DNA from: Paenibacillus flagellatus | Lineage (GTDB): Bacteria; Bacillota; Bacilli; Paenibacillales; NBRC-103111 | Reading direction: 5' to 3' | DNA length: 64,000 bases | Assembly: GCF_003217775.1 (NCBI RefSeq) | Contig: NZ_QJVJ01000004.1 | Location: 372,001-436,000, forward strand | Part shown: positions 50,598-58,572 of the stretch, in pieces | Numbering within the stretch: position 1 is the stretch's first letter | Layout: the number at the start of each line of letters is the position of its first letter | Notes under the pieces: model-generated | Database searches by the model: none | What the model was told of the DNA's origin: nothing | What the model saw: only the letters and a program-made list of their open reading frames with translations | Position numbers and translations under genes: made by a program

Positions 50598-51467
50598 ATG
50601 ATATTCAGGACTTTGGGTCGCACGGACGTTCGAATTCCGGCGATCGGCCAAGGGACGTGGAAATTCGGCGAGCGAAAAGAGAAGGAGCGGGAAGAAATCG
50701 AGGCGATCCGATTCGGCATCGAAAACGGACTGACGCTGATCGATACGGCCGAATCGTATGCGGACGGCGGCGCCGAAAAGGTGGTCGGCCAAGCGATCCG
50801 GGGCGTTCGGGACGACGTCTTTCTCGTCACGAAGGTATCCGCGTCGAACGGCTCGTACGACGGCGTATTGCGGGCGGCCGAGGCGAGCCTGGCACGGCTG
50901 CGGACGGATCGGATCGACTTGTACTTGCAGCATTGGCCGAGCGAGAAGTTCGACGTCGCGGAGACGATGGAAGCGATGGCCGAGCTCGTCCGACGCGGGT
51001 ATGTCCGGTTCGTCGGCGTCAGCAACTTTGACGTCGATTTGCTGGAGAAAGCCCGTGCCGCGCTGGACGGCGTCCCGCTGACCTGCAACCAGGTCGCCTA
51101 CCATTTGAAGGACCGGCATATCGAGCGTTCGATTTTGCCCTACTGCATGGAGAACGGCATCACCGTCATGGGCTATTCGCCGTTCGGCTACGCCCCGCAA
51201 TTTTTCGGCAAGCCCGGCTTTCCGGAGACGGGCTCGGCGGAACGTGCCGTTCTCGACGAGATCGGACGCAAGTACGGCAAGACGGCCCATCAAGTCGCTT
51301 TGAATTGGGTGCTGCGTCAGGAATATGTCGTATCCATCCCGAAAGCGGCACGGCTTGAGCATATAACGGATAATTTGGGCGCGCTGGGCTGGGCGTTGGA
51401 CGAAAACGATGCGGCCCGCATCGACGACGTCTTTCCGGCAACCGGGAAGCCTCGGGCCGATTACTAG
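50598..51467 (+). CDS. Aldo/keto reductase
   Basis: This 289-residue TIM-barrel reductase has the catalytic Tyr in DTAESYADGGAE, Lys in VTKVSA and His in YLQHWPS. It also has the cofactor region SIPKAARLEHITDNLGAL typical of the 2,5-diketogluconate-reductase-like group. NADPH-dependent reduction of sugar aldehydes or ketoacids is expected. ATG 50598 (GAGGTGG upstream) is chosen over GTG 50589. It is unrelated in sequence detail to the reductase at 5435. A strong terminator follows. Confidence 0.9.
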   Translation: MIFRTLGRTDVRIPAIGQGTWKFGERKEKEREEIEAIRFGIENGLTLIDTAESYADGGAEKVVGQAIRGVRDDVFLVTKVSASNGSYDGVLRAAEASLARLRTDRIDLYLQHWPSEKFDVAETMEAMAELVRRGYVRFVGVSNFDVDLLEKARAALDGVPLTCNQVAYHLKDRHIERSILPYCMENGITVMGYSPFGYAPQFFGKPGFPETGSAERAVLDEIGRKYGKTAHQVALNWVLRQEYVVSIPKAARLEHITDNLGALGWALDENDAARIDDVFPATGKPRADY

Positions 51468-51488
51468 CATCTTCGGCCGGTTATCCAA

Positions 51489-51536
51489 AAAAGCCCGACC
51501 GGCCGGAACGTCGCGTTCCGGTGCGGTCGGGCTTTT
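51489..51536. terminator. Large bidirectional terminator closing the 51568-64000 gene block
   Basis: AAAAGCCCGACCG (51489-51501) pairs with CGGTCGGGCTTTT (51524-51536); an inner CCGGAACG/CGTTCCGG stem extends it. A- and T-runs flank both sides. Confidence 0.93.
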
Positions 51537-51567
51537 CGAATGCGAACGATTTGCGGCGCATCGTCGT

Positions 51568-52419
51568 CTACCGCTGCTCGGTAGGAACGGTGCCGCCCCT
51601 TTGCTGGACGACGTGGGTCAGCTCATGCCCGAGCAGCTCTTGACCTTGGCGGCTGTCCGGGTTGTACTGCCCTTGGCGGAAAAAGATGTCGCTTCCCGTC
51701 GTAAACGCGCTGGCGCCGATCGATTGGGCCATGTCGTCCGCTTGCGGGCCGGTATGGATGTTGACGTCCCCGAATCCGGTTCCGAACGCGGATTCCATCT
51801 TCGCCTGGATGCGGGTGTCCATCGGCGCACCGCCGCCCCGGCTTTGCTCGATTTGCCGCTCGAGCGAGACGTCGGCGTCGAACCCTTCTCCCGAGCGCTT
51901 CAGCTGAAGCTCCTCCTCGTCCTCCGGTCCGCCCATTCGCTGGATGGCTTCGGGTGCCCGCTTCAGCTGAAGCTCTTCCTCCTCGATCGCCGACCGTTGA
52001 ACGCCTTCGGGGGCGCGCTTCAATTGAAGCTCCTCTTCGTCCTCCGGTCCCCCCATTCGCTGGATGCCTTCGGGAGCCCGCTTCAGCTGAAGCTCCTCTT
52101 CGTCCGCTTCGCGCTGGACGGACGAACCGCCGTCCGGCGCGGACGAAATCCGGTCGGCGACGAGCCGGCCGACTTGATCCGCTTCCTGCTCGAACGAATC
52201 GCCGGCCGGGCCGACGGTCAGCTTCGTCTGAACGCCGGCGGGCAGCGCTCCCGGTCCGGCGCCCGACAGCATATCGCCGAGCGCCCGGTTGCCGACCGTG
52301 CGCTGCAGCTGCATCATCGGGTGCGCGGACGCCGACCGTGCCGGTTTGGCGGCCCGTTTCGCGCCGGCGCTCCATTCGCCGTCCGGCTTTCTTTGCATGC
52401 TCGTATGACGGGTACTCAT
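51568..52419 (-). CDS. DUF4157 protein with internal repeats and metalloprotease-like HExxH
   Basis: This 283-residue protein has an N-terminal basic stretch and a short conserved segment (LQRTVGNRALGDMLSG). Four repeats EEELQLKRAPEGxQR(MGGPED) come at about 110-190, followed by a DUF4157 domain ending in GHELTHVVQQRGG. The HELTH pair suggests a zinc site. DUF4157 proteins are often toxin-like or encoded with extracellular contractile injection systems, but none of those genes is here. There is no signal peptide. ATG 52419 follows GAGGAGG. It is the last gene before the block terminator, 101 bases after the phosphatase gene. Confidence 0.85.
   Translation of the reverse strand: MSTRHTSMQRKPDGEWSAGAKRAAKPARSASAHPMMQLQRTVGNRALGDMLSGAGPGALPAGVQTKLTVGPAGDSFEQEADQVGRLVADRISSAPDGGSSVQREADEEELQLKRAPEGIQRMGGPEDEEELQLKRAPEGVQRSAIEEEELQLKRAPEAIQRMGGPEDEEELQLKRSGEGFDADVSLERQIEQSRGGGAPMDTRIQAKMESAFGTGFGDVNIHTGPQADDMAQSIGASAFTTGSDIFFRQGQYNPDSRQGQELLGHELTHVVQQRGGTVPTEQR
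51898..52104. repeat. Coding repeat of 63/57/63 bp in the DUF4157 gene
   Basis: Units begin at 51898, 51961, 52018 and 52081 with CTTCA(G/A)(C/T)TGAAGCTC. The first and third units are nearly identical, so the 120-bp pair was probably duplicated as a whole. Confidence 0.85.
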
Positions 52420-52520
52420 GCGTACGACCTCCTCGTATCAATGAACGGGAATACGAATCCGATGCCGATCCCGATTTCCGTCTGTCCGTTCATCCGGTCC
52501 GTATATCGCTTCTCCCTGAA

Positions 52521-54023
52521 CTATACCACAAAATCGGGACGTGAAGACGGATTTTTTCGGATGTCCAGCTCCACGACCATGACGGCGATATCGTCCGATT
52601 GCAGCGCACCCGCCGCGAACGCGTCGACGTCGGCGACGACCGTCTCCGGCAAGCCGGCCCCGGGCTCCCCGCGAAGCCGCACGAGAAGCTCCCGCAGCCG
52701 GCCGGAGCCGTACTGACGCCCCGATTCGTCCTCCGCTTCGGTAATCCCGTCCGTGTACAGCACGATCCGGTCTCCGGCGGCGAGCGCCGTTTCCTGATCG
52801 GCGTACGCCGTATCGTCCATGACGCCGAGCGGCACGTTTTTGCGTCCGGCGAGCGGCTCGACGGCGCCGTCGCGGCGCAGCACGTACGGCGTGCAGTGTC
52901 CGCCGTCGCTGAACGTCAGCGTCCCGGTCGCCACGTCGAGCACGCCGCAAAAGATCGTGGCGAACATCGTCGAGTCGTCCTTGTAGAGCTCCCGGTTGAC
53001 GACCGTCAGCAGCCGGCCGGGCGTCATTCCTTCGGCCATCCTCCCTTTCAGCAGCGTCATCGTCATCGCCATAAAGAGCGCGGCGGGGATGCCTTTGTCC
53101 GAGACGTCGCCGAGCGCGAAAAACAGCTCCGATTCGCCGATGCGGAAATAGTCGTAAAAATCGCCGCCGACTTCGCGCGCCGGCCGGAGCAGCGCGTGCA
53201 CGCCGGCGGGAAACCGGTCCGCCGCCTCCGGCCGCGCATCGCCGCCGACTCCGGCCTCCGCTGCCGCCCCCCTATCGCCGGCCTCTTGCCAGAGCGCCGC
53301 GGCGGTGCGCTGCCGCGACAGCTTCGTCGGCAAAAAGCCCATTTGGATTCGCTGGGCGATCCGCAGCTCACTTTCCATCCGTTCCTTGGCCGCCACCGTC
53401 TGTTTCAACGCTTTCATCGATTTTTCCAGCGCGTCGTACAGCATCGCGTTTTCAAGCGAAACCGCCGTCGGCGCGGCGATCGATTCGAGCAGCTTCACGT
53501 CGCGCTCGGTAAAGGCGCGGCCTCCCCGCTTGTTGAGCACCTGCAGCACGCCGATAACCGTCCCTTTGCTGAAAATCGGCACGCACAGCAGGCTGCGGGT
53601 CGGGTAATCGACCCGGCTCGCCACCTTGGACGACCAGCGTTCGTCGAGCGCGGCGTCGTCGATTTTGACCGGCTTGCCGTTGTCCGCCACCCAGCCGGCG
53701 ATGCCTTCGCCTTGCTTCAACCGGATTTCGCGCACTTCGTCGCCCTTCGATCCCGTCGCCAGCTCGAAGTACAGCTCTCCCGTCTCCGGATCGACGAGGA
53801 TGACCGAGGACGCCTCCGCGTGCATAATGCGGGCGCTCGTCTCCATGATCCGCTCGAGCAGATCTTGCTTGCGGATCGTCGCGTTCATATCGAGGCTGAC
53901 CTCGAACAGCTGCATTGTCCGCTTCAGCTCGCGTTCCGACGCCCGGCGCCGACGCTCGCTCCATAACCAACCGCCTATACCCGCGGCGGCCGCAATCGCC
54001 AAAGCGATCGTCGTCGCGTCCAT
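52521..54023 (-). CDS. Membrane-anchored GAF-SpoIIE phosphatase (RsbU-like)
   Basis: This 500-residue protein has one N-terminal helix (TIALAIAAAAGIGGWLW), then a GAF sensor domain (about 45-200) and a coiled coil. The C-terminal PP2C/SpoIIE domain keeps its metal sites in VGGDFYDYF, GDVSDKGIPAALF and YTDGITEAED. RsbU-type phosphatases dephosphorylate STAS anti-anti-sigma proteins. A poorly conserved Ala/Gly-rich insert of about 30 residues precedes the PP2C core. The start is ATG 54023 (G-rich site). The STAS and kinase genes lie just upstream, so all three partner-switch parts are present. Confidence 0.92.
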   Translation of the reverse strand: MDATTIALAIAAAAGIGGWLWSERRRRASERELKRTMQLFEVSLDMNATIRKQDLLERIMETSARIMHAEASSVILVDPETGELYFELATGSKGDEVREIRLKQGEGIAGWVADNGKPVKIDDAALDERWSSKVASRVDYPTRSLLCVPIFSKGTVIGVLQVLNKRGGRAFTERDVKLLESIAAPTAVSLENAMLYDALEKSMKALKQTVAAKERMESELRIAQRIQMGFLPTKLSRQRTAAALWQEAGDRGAAAEAGVGGDARPEAADRFPAGVHALLRPAREVGGDFYDYFRIGESELFFALGDVSDKGIPAALFMAMTMTLLKGRMAEGMTPGRLLTVVNRELYKDDSTMFATIFCGVLDVATGTLTFSDGGHCTPYVLRRDGAVEPLAGRKNVPLGVMDDTAYADQETALAAGDRIVLYTDGITEAEDESGRQYGSGRLRELLVRLRGEPGAGLPETVVADVDAFAAGALQSDDIAVMVVELDIRKNPSSRPDFVV

Positions 54024-54108
54024 CGTCCGTCCCCCCTTCCCGAATACGGATCCGGACGCCCATGCCCGGCGTTGCCGCCATGCCGATCTTCCATCCGGGG
54101 CCCCGTCG

Positions 54109-54444
54109 TCAACGGACGGCTTGCAGCGCTTCGTCCTCGGTAGCGCACAGGGTGAAAATGGCGCTGAACCCGGACATGTCGAACACTTCCTTGACATGCT
54201 CGTTCAGGTGCGCCAGCGCGAGCCTCCCCTGAATCGACTTCGTCTTCTTCGCCGCCAGCAGCAGGCTGCGCAAGCCCGCGCTGCTTACATAGTCGAGAGA
54301 AGCCAAATCGAATACGAACCGGCTCGCTCCCCCCTCGACAAGCTGCAAAAACCGGCGCTCCAGCCCTCCCGCCGAATTCGCGTCCAATCGGCCGCCGATC
54401 GCCAGCACCGCAACGCCGTCTATCGTCTTCTCCGTGATGTTCAT
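54109..54444 (-). CDS. STAS anti-sigma factor antagonist (RsbV/SpoIIAA-like)
   Basis: This 111-residue single STAS domain has GGRLDANSAGGLERR early and the phosphorylation site in DYVSSAGLRSLLLA. When unphosphorylated such proteins bind the RsbW-like kinase and free its partner. ATG 54444 overlaps the stop of the kinase gene (ATGA). It is 85 bases before the SpoIIE phosphatase gene. No sigma factor gene is visible near, so the output of the switch is unknown. Confidence 0.93.
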   Translation of the reverse strand: MNITEKTIDGVAVLAIGGRLDANSAGGLERRFLQLVEGGASRFVFDLASLDYVSSAGLRSLLLAAKKTKSIQGRLALAHLNEHVKEVFDMSGFSAIFTLCATEDEALQAVR

Positions 54445-54884
54445 CCCGTTCGCTCCTCGTCCGGCATAAGCCGTTTGATCGTCAGACGCAATACGTTCCG
54501 CTCCCCTTCGCGCGTGTACAGAGCCGCGTCGGTCAACGTTTTGGCGAAATGGATGCCCAAGCCGCCGATGCCGCGCTCGTCCACGTCCGCACTCAAATCC
54601 GGAGCGGGGCGGGACAGCGGATCGAAAGGAACGCCGTCGTCGGCGATCCGGATTTCGACGCCGTCCGGACGCCCGGTCAAGCTGACCTCGATCCGGCGCG
54701 TCCCTTTTTCGCCTTCCCCGTAGCCGTACGATACGATGTTCGTGACAAGCTCGTCGCAGATCAGGTTGAGCCGGTACAGCGTCCGGTCGTCCAGCGAGTA
54801 CGCCCCCGCCGAGTCGGCCAAAAACGACCGCAGCCTGTCGAGCTCCTTCAGCTCGTTGACCAAATGCAAGCTTCTCGTCGTCAA
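54441..54884 (-). CDS. RsbW/SpoIIAB-like serine kinase, anti-sigma type
   Basis: This 147-residue GHKL ATPase has an N-box (CDELVTNIVSYGYGEG), a G1 box (IADDGVPFDP) and GGLGIHFAKTLTD. It should phosphorylate the STAS partner and sequester either a sigma factor or another target. The start is TTG 54884 with AAAGGGG seven bases upstream. It lies 48 bases after the transporter gene and overlaps the STAS gene. Lacking a sigma gene next door, it may act on a distant or non-sigma target. Confidence 0.92.
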   Translation of the reverse strand: MTTRSLHLVNELKELDRLRSFLADSAGAYSLDDRTLYRLNLICDELVTNIVSYGYGEGEKGTRRIEVSLTGRPDGVEIRIADDGVPFDPLSRPAPDLSADVDERGIGGLGIHFAKTLTDAALYTREGERNVLRLTIKRLMPDEERTG

Positions 54885-54932
54885 TCCGATGCCCCTTTCC
54901 CCGCGCGCGGGTCGCTTCGCCGTGTCGTTTCG

Positions 54933-57900
54933 CTACGCCATTTTCATCAGCATGTTTTCGAGCAGCCGAACGCGCGCGCTCGTCGCATGCAGCAGTCCGA
55001 TGCCGATTTCCGGATAAAGCCGGATGAGCCGCGACAGCTGCTCGCCCTGGAGCGCCAGCAGCCGGGCTTCGTCGAAAATGACCTCCGCCGTGACGGACGA
55101 CGGCGCCCCGTCGAACGCCGACGTCTCGCCGAACGACTGCTTCGCGCCGAGGACGCCGATCGTGCCTCCGCCGCCGCCTTCCGTATCATGGCTCAGCTCG
55201 ACCGTGCCTTCGATCACAATGTACAGAGTCGGCGATGCGGCGCCGCGGCGAAGCAGCACCGTCCCTTCCGGATGCGCCACTTCCTGCGAGATGCCCGCCA
55301 AATGCCCAAGCTCGTCGACGGATAAATGGGAAAACAGCGGCACCTGCTTCAAAAAGATGACTTTGTCGAGCATCGACAGCTTGCTCCGTTCTTCCTTCAC
55401 GTTCGTCCGCTCCCCTTCCTGCAGCGCATGCAAGGCGATCCGGCTCAGCCATTCGTCCGGCCACGACGTCGCGTCCTCGACGATCGCCTTCGGATGGCCC
55501 GAGCCGCCGTCGGCGGCGCCGTCCTCCCGCTTGAGCAGCGCGAGCAGCGCGCCGGACAGCCTGCGATCGCCGATCCCTTCGGCCAGTACCTCCATGCCGT
55601 TCTCCCGCACTTCCTCGTTGTCGTCCTTCACCGTATCCCGGAGGGAAAGGACGACTCGTTCGTCGGCCAATTGACGCAGCACCGCCCATAGGCCGTCGGC
55701 AAGCGCTTCTAAAATTTCGACGCGCCGCTGGGCGGCCAACTCCGCCAGCTCCGGCTTGCCGAGACGGCGCAGCGCCTCGGGAAGCGCCCCTTCCCGGCTC
55801 GAGGCCGACAGGCGGGCGAGGCACGGCTCGACCAGGACGGCGCGGATGCCGTCCTCGTCCAGCAGGCGGGCAAGCGCCGACACGGTCAAGTTCCAGACGA
55901 ACGGATCGCCTCCCGACGCATGCTGCGTCAGCAGAGACACGCACGACTCCCCGATGTCGACGAACGCGTCTTCGATCGCCTTGCGCAGCTCCTTGTCGGC
56001 GGCGGGCACCATCGCCAGCAGCGCCGGCACGGCGTCCGCATGGCGAAGCTTGCCGAGGCCGTGCACGGCGGCGACCTTGACCGCCGGCTTCGGGTCCTCC
56101 AGCAGCGTCACGAGCCACGGTGCGTAACGGTCGAGCTTCAGATCGGCAACCGTCCGGCAGCCGTATATCGTCCACTCGCCCCCCCGGTCCAGCATCGTTA
56201 CCAGCGCTTCCTCGCAGGCGGGATAGCTTTCCTCGCTTTCAAGCGCGTACAGCGCCTTGATCCCTTCGTGGACGACCTGCGGCTGCGAATCGAGCAGCTT
56301 CACCCGCAGGAAGAAGTGCGCCTGGCTTCTCAAATGCTTCGCCCTGCCGAGCAGCTTGACGCATTCCGCCCGCACCTCCTCGTCCGCGTCCTCCAAAAAC
56401 GCCGCCACCTGGACCAACTCCTGGAGCGTCGCGCTTTGCAAATTCATCGCCCGGAGAGCGGCAACGCGGATACGGGCGCTCCGGTCCCCGATCAGGCCGA
56501 CGAGATGCGGGAAAAACGACGAGTCTCTCCCTTTCCCGATCAGCTCGAGCGCCAGCTCCCGGACGTAATCGTCCGGATGCTTCAAATAACCGACGACGGC
56601 GGACAGCGCCTTCGAATGACGCATCGCGCCGAGGAACGAAGCGGCGCTTTCGGACAAGTCCGAAAACAGCGACTGGACGCTGCCGACCAGCTCGCGGATG
56701 TACAGGTGCCGTCCGTACCAGGCGACGAGCATCAGCACGACGCTCAACGCGATCCCGGTCCAGGCGAGGGCGTTCAGCCCCACCCCTTGCATCGAATGCG
56801 TCAGCGACAATAACGAGCCGAGCAGGATGCCCCCGGAAGCCGCGATGCCTTGCGCGAAATAACGGAACCCGTCGCGCTCGGAAATCGGCATCATTTTGAA
56901 AAACAGCTGGTAGCACGGCTCGGCGATGTAATACAGCAAAATGTACAGCACCGCGTAGGAGACGGATACCGCCCCCAGTCCGAGCGGTCCGTTCATGAGC
57001 AGCGACACGAGCCCGAAGGCGCAAAGAAAGACGACCGAAATCGACAGCAGCACGTTGCTCGCGCCGAGACGGTCCATCAATCGGCCGGATACGGTTTGCA
57101 GGCCCAAGCAGAGCGTAAATTGCAGCGACGTGATGAGCCCGTAAAAGGAGGTCAGCTCGCTTTCGCTCGCGAAGCGCGCCTCCGCCGCGTTGAAGTATTG
57201 GTATTCCATCGCGAAGTACAGCGTCGGCATGAGCGTCATGAGCGCGATCGCGGTAAGCAGGAACGGGCTCGCGAACGTTTTTTTCCAATAGCGGCTGTTC
57301 GCCTTCCCTTCGCCGCGATCCGCCGGCTCGCCCTGCCTGCGCGAAGCTTCCTTGATCATGAGCGGCGTCAAGTAGCGGGACAGCGACTTGCGGAAAAACC
57401 GGTACCCGATCAACAGAAGCATCGGCGCCAACGCGTATACCGCTTCGGTGCCGAACCATTTCCCGACGAAGTAGGCGATGACGCCGGCCGTAATGCCTCC
57501 CGTCGTCGTCGACCCGACGAAGATCGGCATGAGCCGCTTCGCCTGCTGCGTCGGGCACAAGTCGAAGGCGGTGCTCCACAGGAGCAGCGTCAGCTGACGG
57601 ACGACGAAGTTCGACGAGAGGAACAGGAGCGGATAGTAGTAGTCGAAATCGACGCCGCCGAGCTTGAAGCCGAGGAGAACGAGCGCGTTCAGCAGCAGGA
57701 CGCCGAGCATGATCAAGTACAGCATCTTCATGAACCGGTCTTTGGCCGTCCGGCTTGCCAGCTTCGACAGGAGCCACCCTTCGACGGGCATGATCGCCGC
57801 TTCCGCCATGTAGACGTACGGCAAATAGTGAACGCCGAACCGCTGGTTGAACAGCGCCATGAAAGCCGTATAGTTGAGCGACTCCGCGATCCCCCCGCAA

Positions 57901-57980
57901 TAAAAAACCGGCAGCATCGTCATCAGCTTGCGGGCGTCCTCGCCGCGCAGCCCGAACCACCGAGATAAAGCAGCCTGCAT
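54933..57980 (-). CDS. Npt1-type nucleotide transporter fused to HEAT repeats and a degenerate cyclic-nucleotide-binding domain
   Basis: This 1015-residue protein has three parts. Residues 1-440 are about 12 helices resembling the ATP/ADP-translocase (Npt1) branch of the MFS fold. Residues 455-865 are HEAT-like helical repeats (DDYVRELALELIGKG, PKPAVKVAAVHGLGKLRHAD). Residues 873-1015 form a cyclic-nucleotide-binding beta roll with FGETSAFDGAPSSVTAEV. The Arg normally following Pro in that phosphate cassette is Ser961, so cAMP/cGMP binding is doubtful. ATG 57980 has a weak AGGA site. It is flanked by partner-switch genes and a cyclase-like gene. Transport of nucleotides in a free-living bacterium is uncertain; sensing is possible. 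Confidence 0.88.
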   Translation of the reverse strand: MQAALSRWFGLRGEDARKLMTMLPVFYCGGIAESLNYTAFMALFNQRFGVHYLPYVYMAEAAIMPVEGWLLSKLASRTAKDRFMKMLYLIMLGVLLLNALVLLGFKLGGVDFDYYYPLLFLSSNFVVRQLTLLLWSTAFDLCPTQQAKRLMPIFVGSTTTGGITAGVIAYFVGKWFGTEAVYALAPMLLLIGYRFFRKSLSRYLTPLMIKEASRRQGEPADRGEGKANSRYWKKTFASPFLLTAIALMTLMPTLYFAMEYQYFNAAEARFASESELTSFYGLITSLQFTLCLGLQTVSGRLMDRLGASNVLLSISVVFLCAFGLVSLLMNGPLGLGAVSVSYAVLYILLYYIAEPCYQLFFKMMPISERDGFRYFAQGIAASGGILLGSLLSLTHSMQGVGLNALAWTGIALSVVLMLVAWYGRHLYIRELVGSVQSLFSDLSESAASFLGAMRHSKALSAVVGYLKHPDDYVRELALELIGKGRDSSFFPHLVGLIGDRSARIRVAALRAMNLQSATLQELVQVAAFLEDADEEVRAECVKLLGRAKHLRSQAHFFLRVKLLDSQPQVVHEGIKALYALESEESYPACEEALVTMLDRGGEWTIYGCRTVADLKLDRYAPWLVTLLEDPKPAVKVAAVHGLGKLRHADAVPALLAMVPAADKELRKAIEDAFVDIGESCVSLLTQHASGGDPFVWNLTVSALARLLDEDGIRAVLVEPCLARLSASSREGALPEALRRLGKPELAELAAQRRVEILEALADGLWAVLRQLADERVVLSLRDTVKDDNEEVRENGMEVLAEGIGDRRLSGALLALLKREDGAADGGSGHPKAIVEDATSWPDEWLSRIALHALQEGERTNVKEERSKLSMLDKVIFLKQVPLFSHLSVDELGHLAGISQEVAHPEGTVLLRRGAASPTLYIVIEGTVELSHDTEGGGGGTIGVLGAKQSFGETSAFDGAPSSVTAEVIFDEARLLALQGEQLSRLIRLYPEIGIGLLHATSARVRLLENMLMKMA

Positions 57981-58017
57981 GCAATCAAGTCCTATCCGTA
58001 TGGTGTGAAGGATCTCT

Positions 58018-58542
58018 TTATTCGGTCAGCTTTTTGCAAAAGGCGATCCGGTCCTCGCCCTCGTAGTAGTAGTTCGGGTAGCGGCCGATCAGCTCGAACC
58101 CGCGCTCCTTGAACATGCGCTGGATCGGAACGTATTCCGGCAAATCGCACGTATACGTCAAAATGTAGCGACCGCCGATCGAGCGGATATACGACTGCAG
58201 CGCCTCGAACAGAAGGCCCGCGATGCCGTAGCGCCGGTACTGCCGATGGACGGCCAAATAGTCCCACAAGAAGCCGCCCGTCCGGTGCTCGTTCTCCTTG
58301 CAGCTCGTCACGCCGACGATGTCGCCCGTTTCGTTTTCGACGTACCAATACAGGTGATGCTCCTGGCTCAGGCTGTTCGCCGGCCCGTGGCGGAAATGCT
58401 CGATCTCGCCCGGCGTGTGCCTCCGATCGTCGAACGACCATTCGGACAAAAAAAACTCGCTGATTCGGCGGGCGTCCTCTTCGGTCTTCATTAGCCTGAC
58501 CTTCGCTTCGAATCGCGAAAGGGGTTGCGGCTCGGCGCTCAT
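58018..58542 (-). CDS. GNAT-family N-acetyltransferase
   Basis: This 174-residue acetyltransferase has the acetyl-CoA loop as YRRYGIAGLLFEAL (Q/RxxGxG/A variant), preceded by the strand GFLWDYLAVHRQ. The C-terminal strand ERGFELIGRYPNYYYEGED is typical of small-molecule or protein N-acetyltransferases. ATG 58542 follows GAAGGAG. It lies between the cyclase-like gene (30 bases) and the transporter gene (37 bases), so it belongs to the same transcript. The substrate is unknown. Confidence 0.9.
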   Translation of the reverse strand: MSAEPQPLSRFEAKVRLMKTEEDARRISEFFLSEWSFDDRRHTPGEIEHFRHGPANSLSQEHHLYWYVENETGDIVGVTSCKENEHRTGGFLWDYLAVHRQYRRYGIAGLLFEALQSYIRSIGGRYILTYTCDLPEYVPIQRMFKERGFELIGRYPNYYYEGEDRIAFCKKLTE

Positions 58543-58572
58543 CGTCGCTCTCTCCTTCGTTACCGTCTCTCG

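Noticed and set aside
51568-52419. Evidence for a contractile injection system
   Set aside because: Only the DUF4157 protein is present; no sheath, tube, baseplate or AAA gene is in the window.
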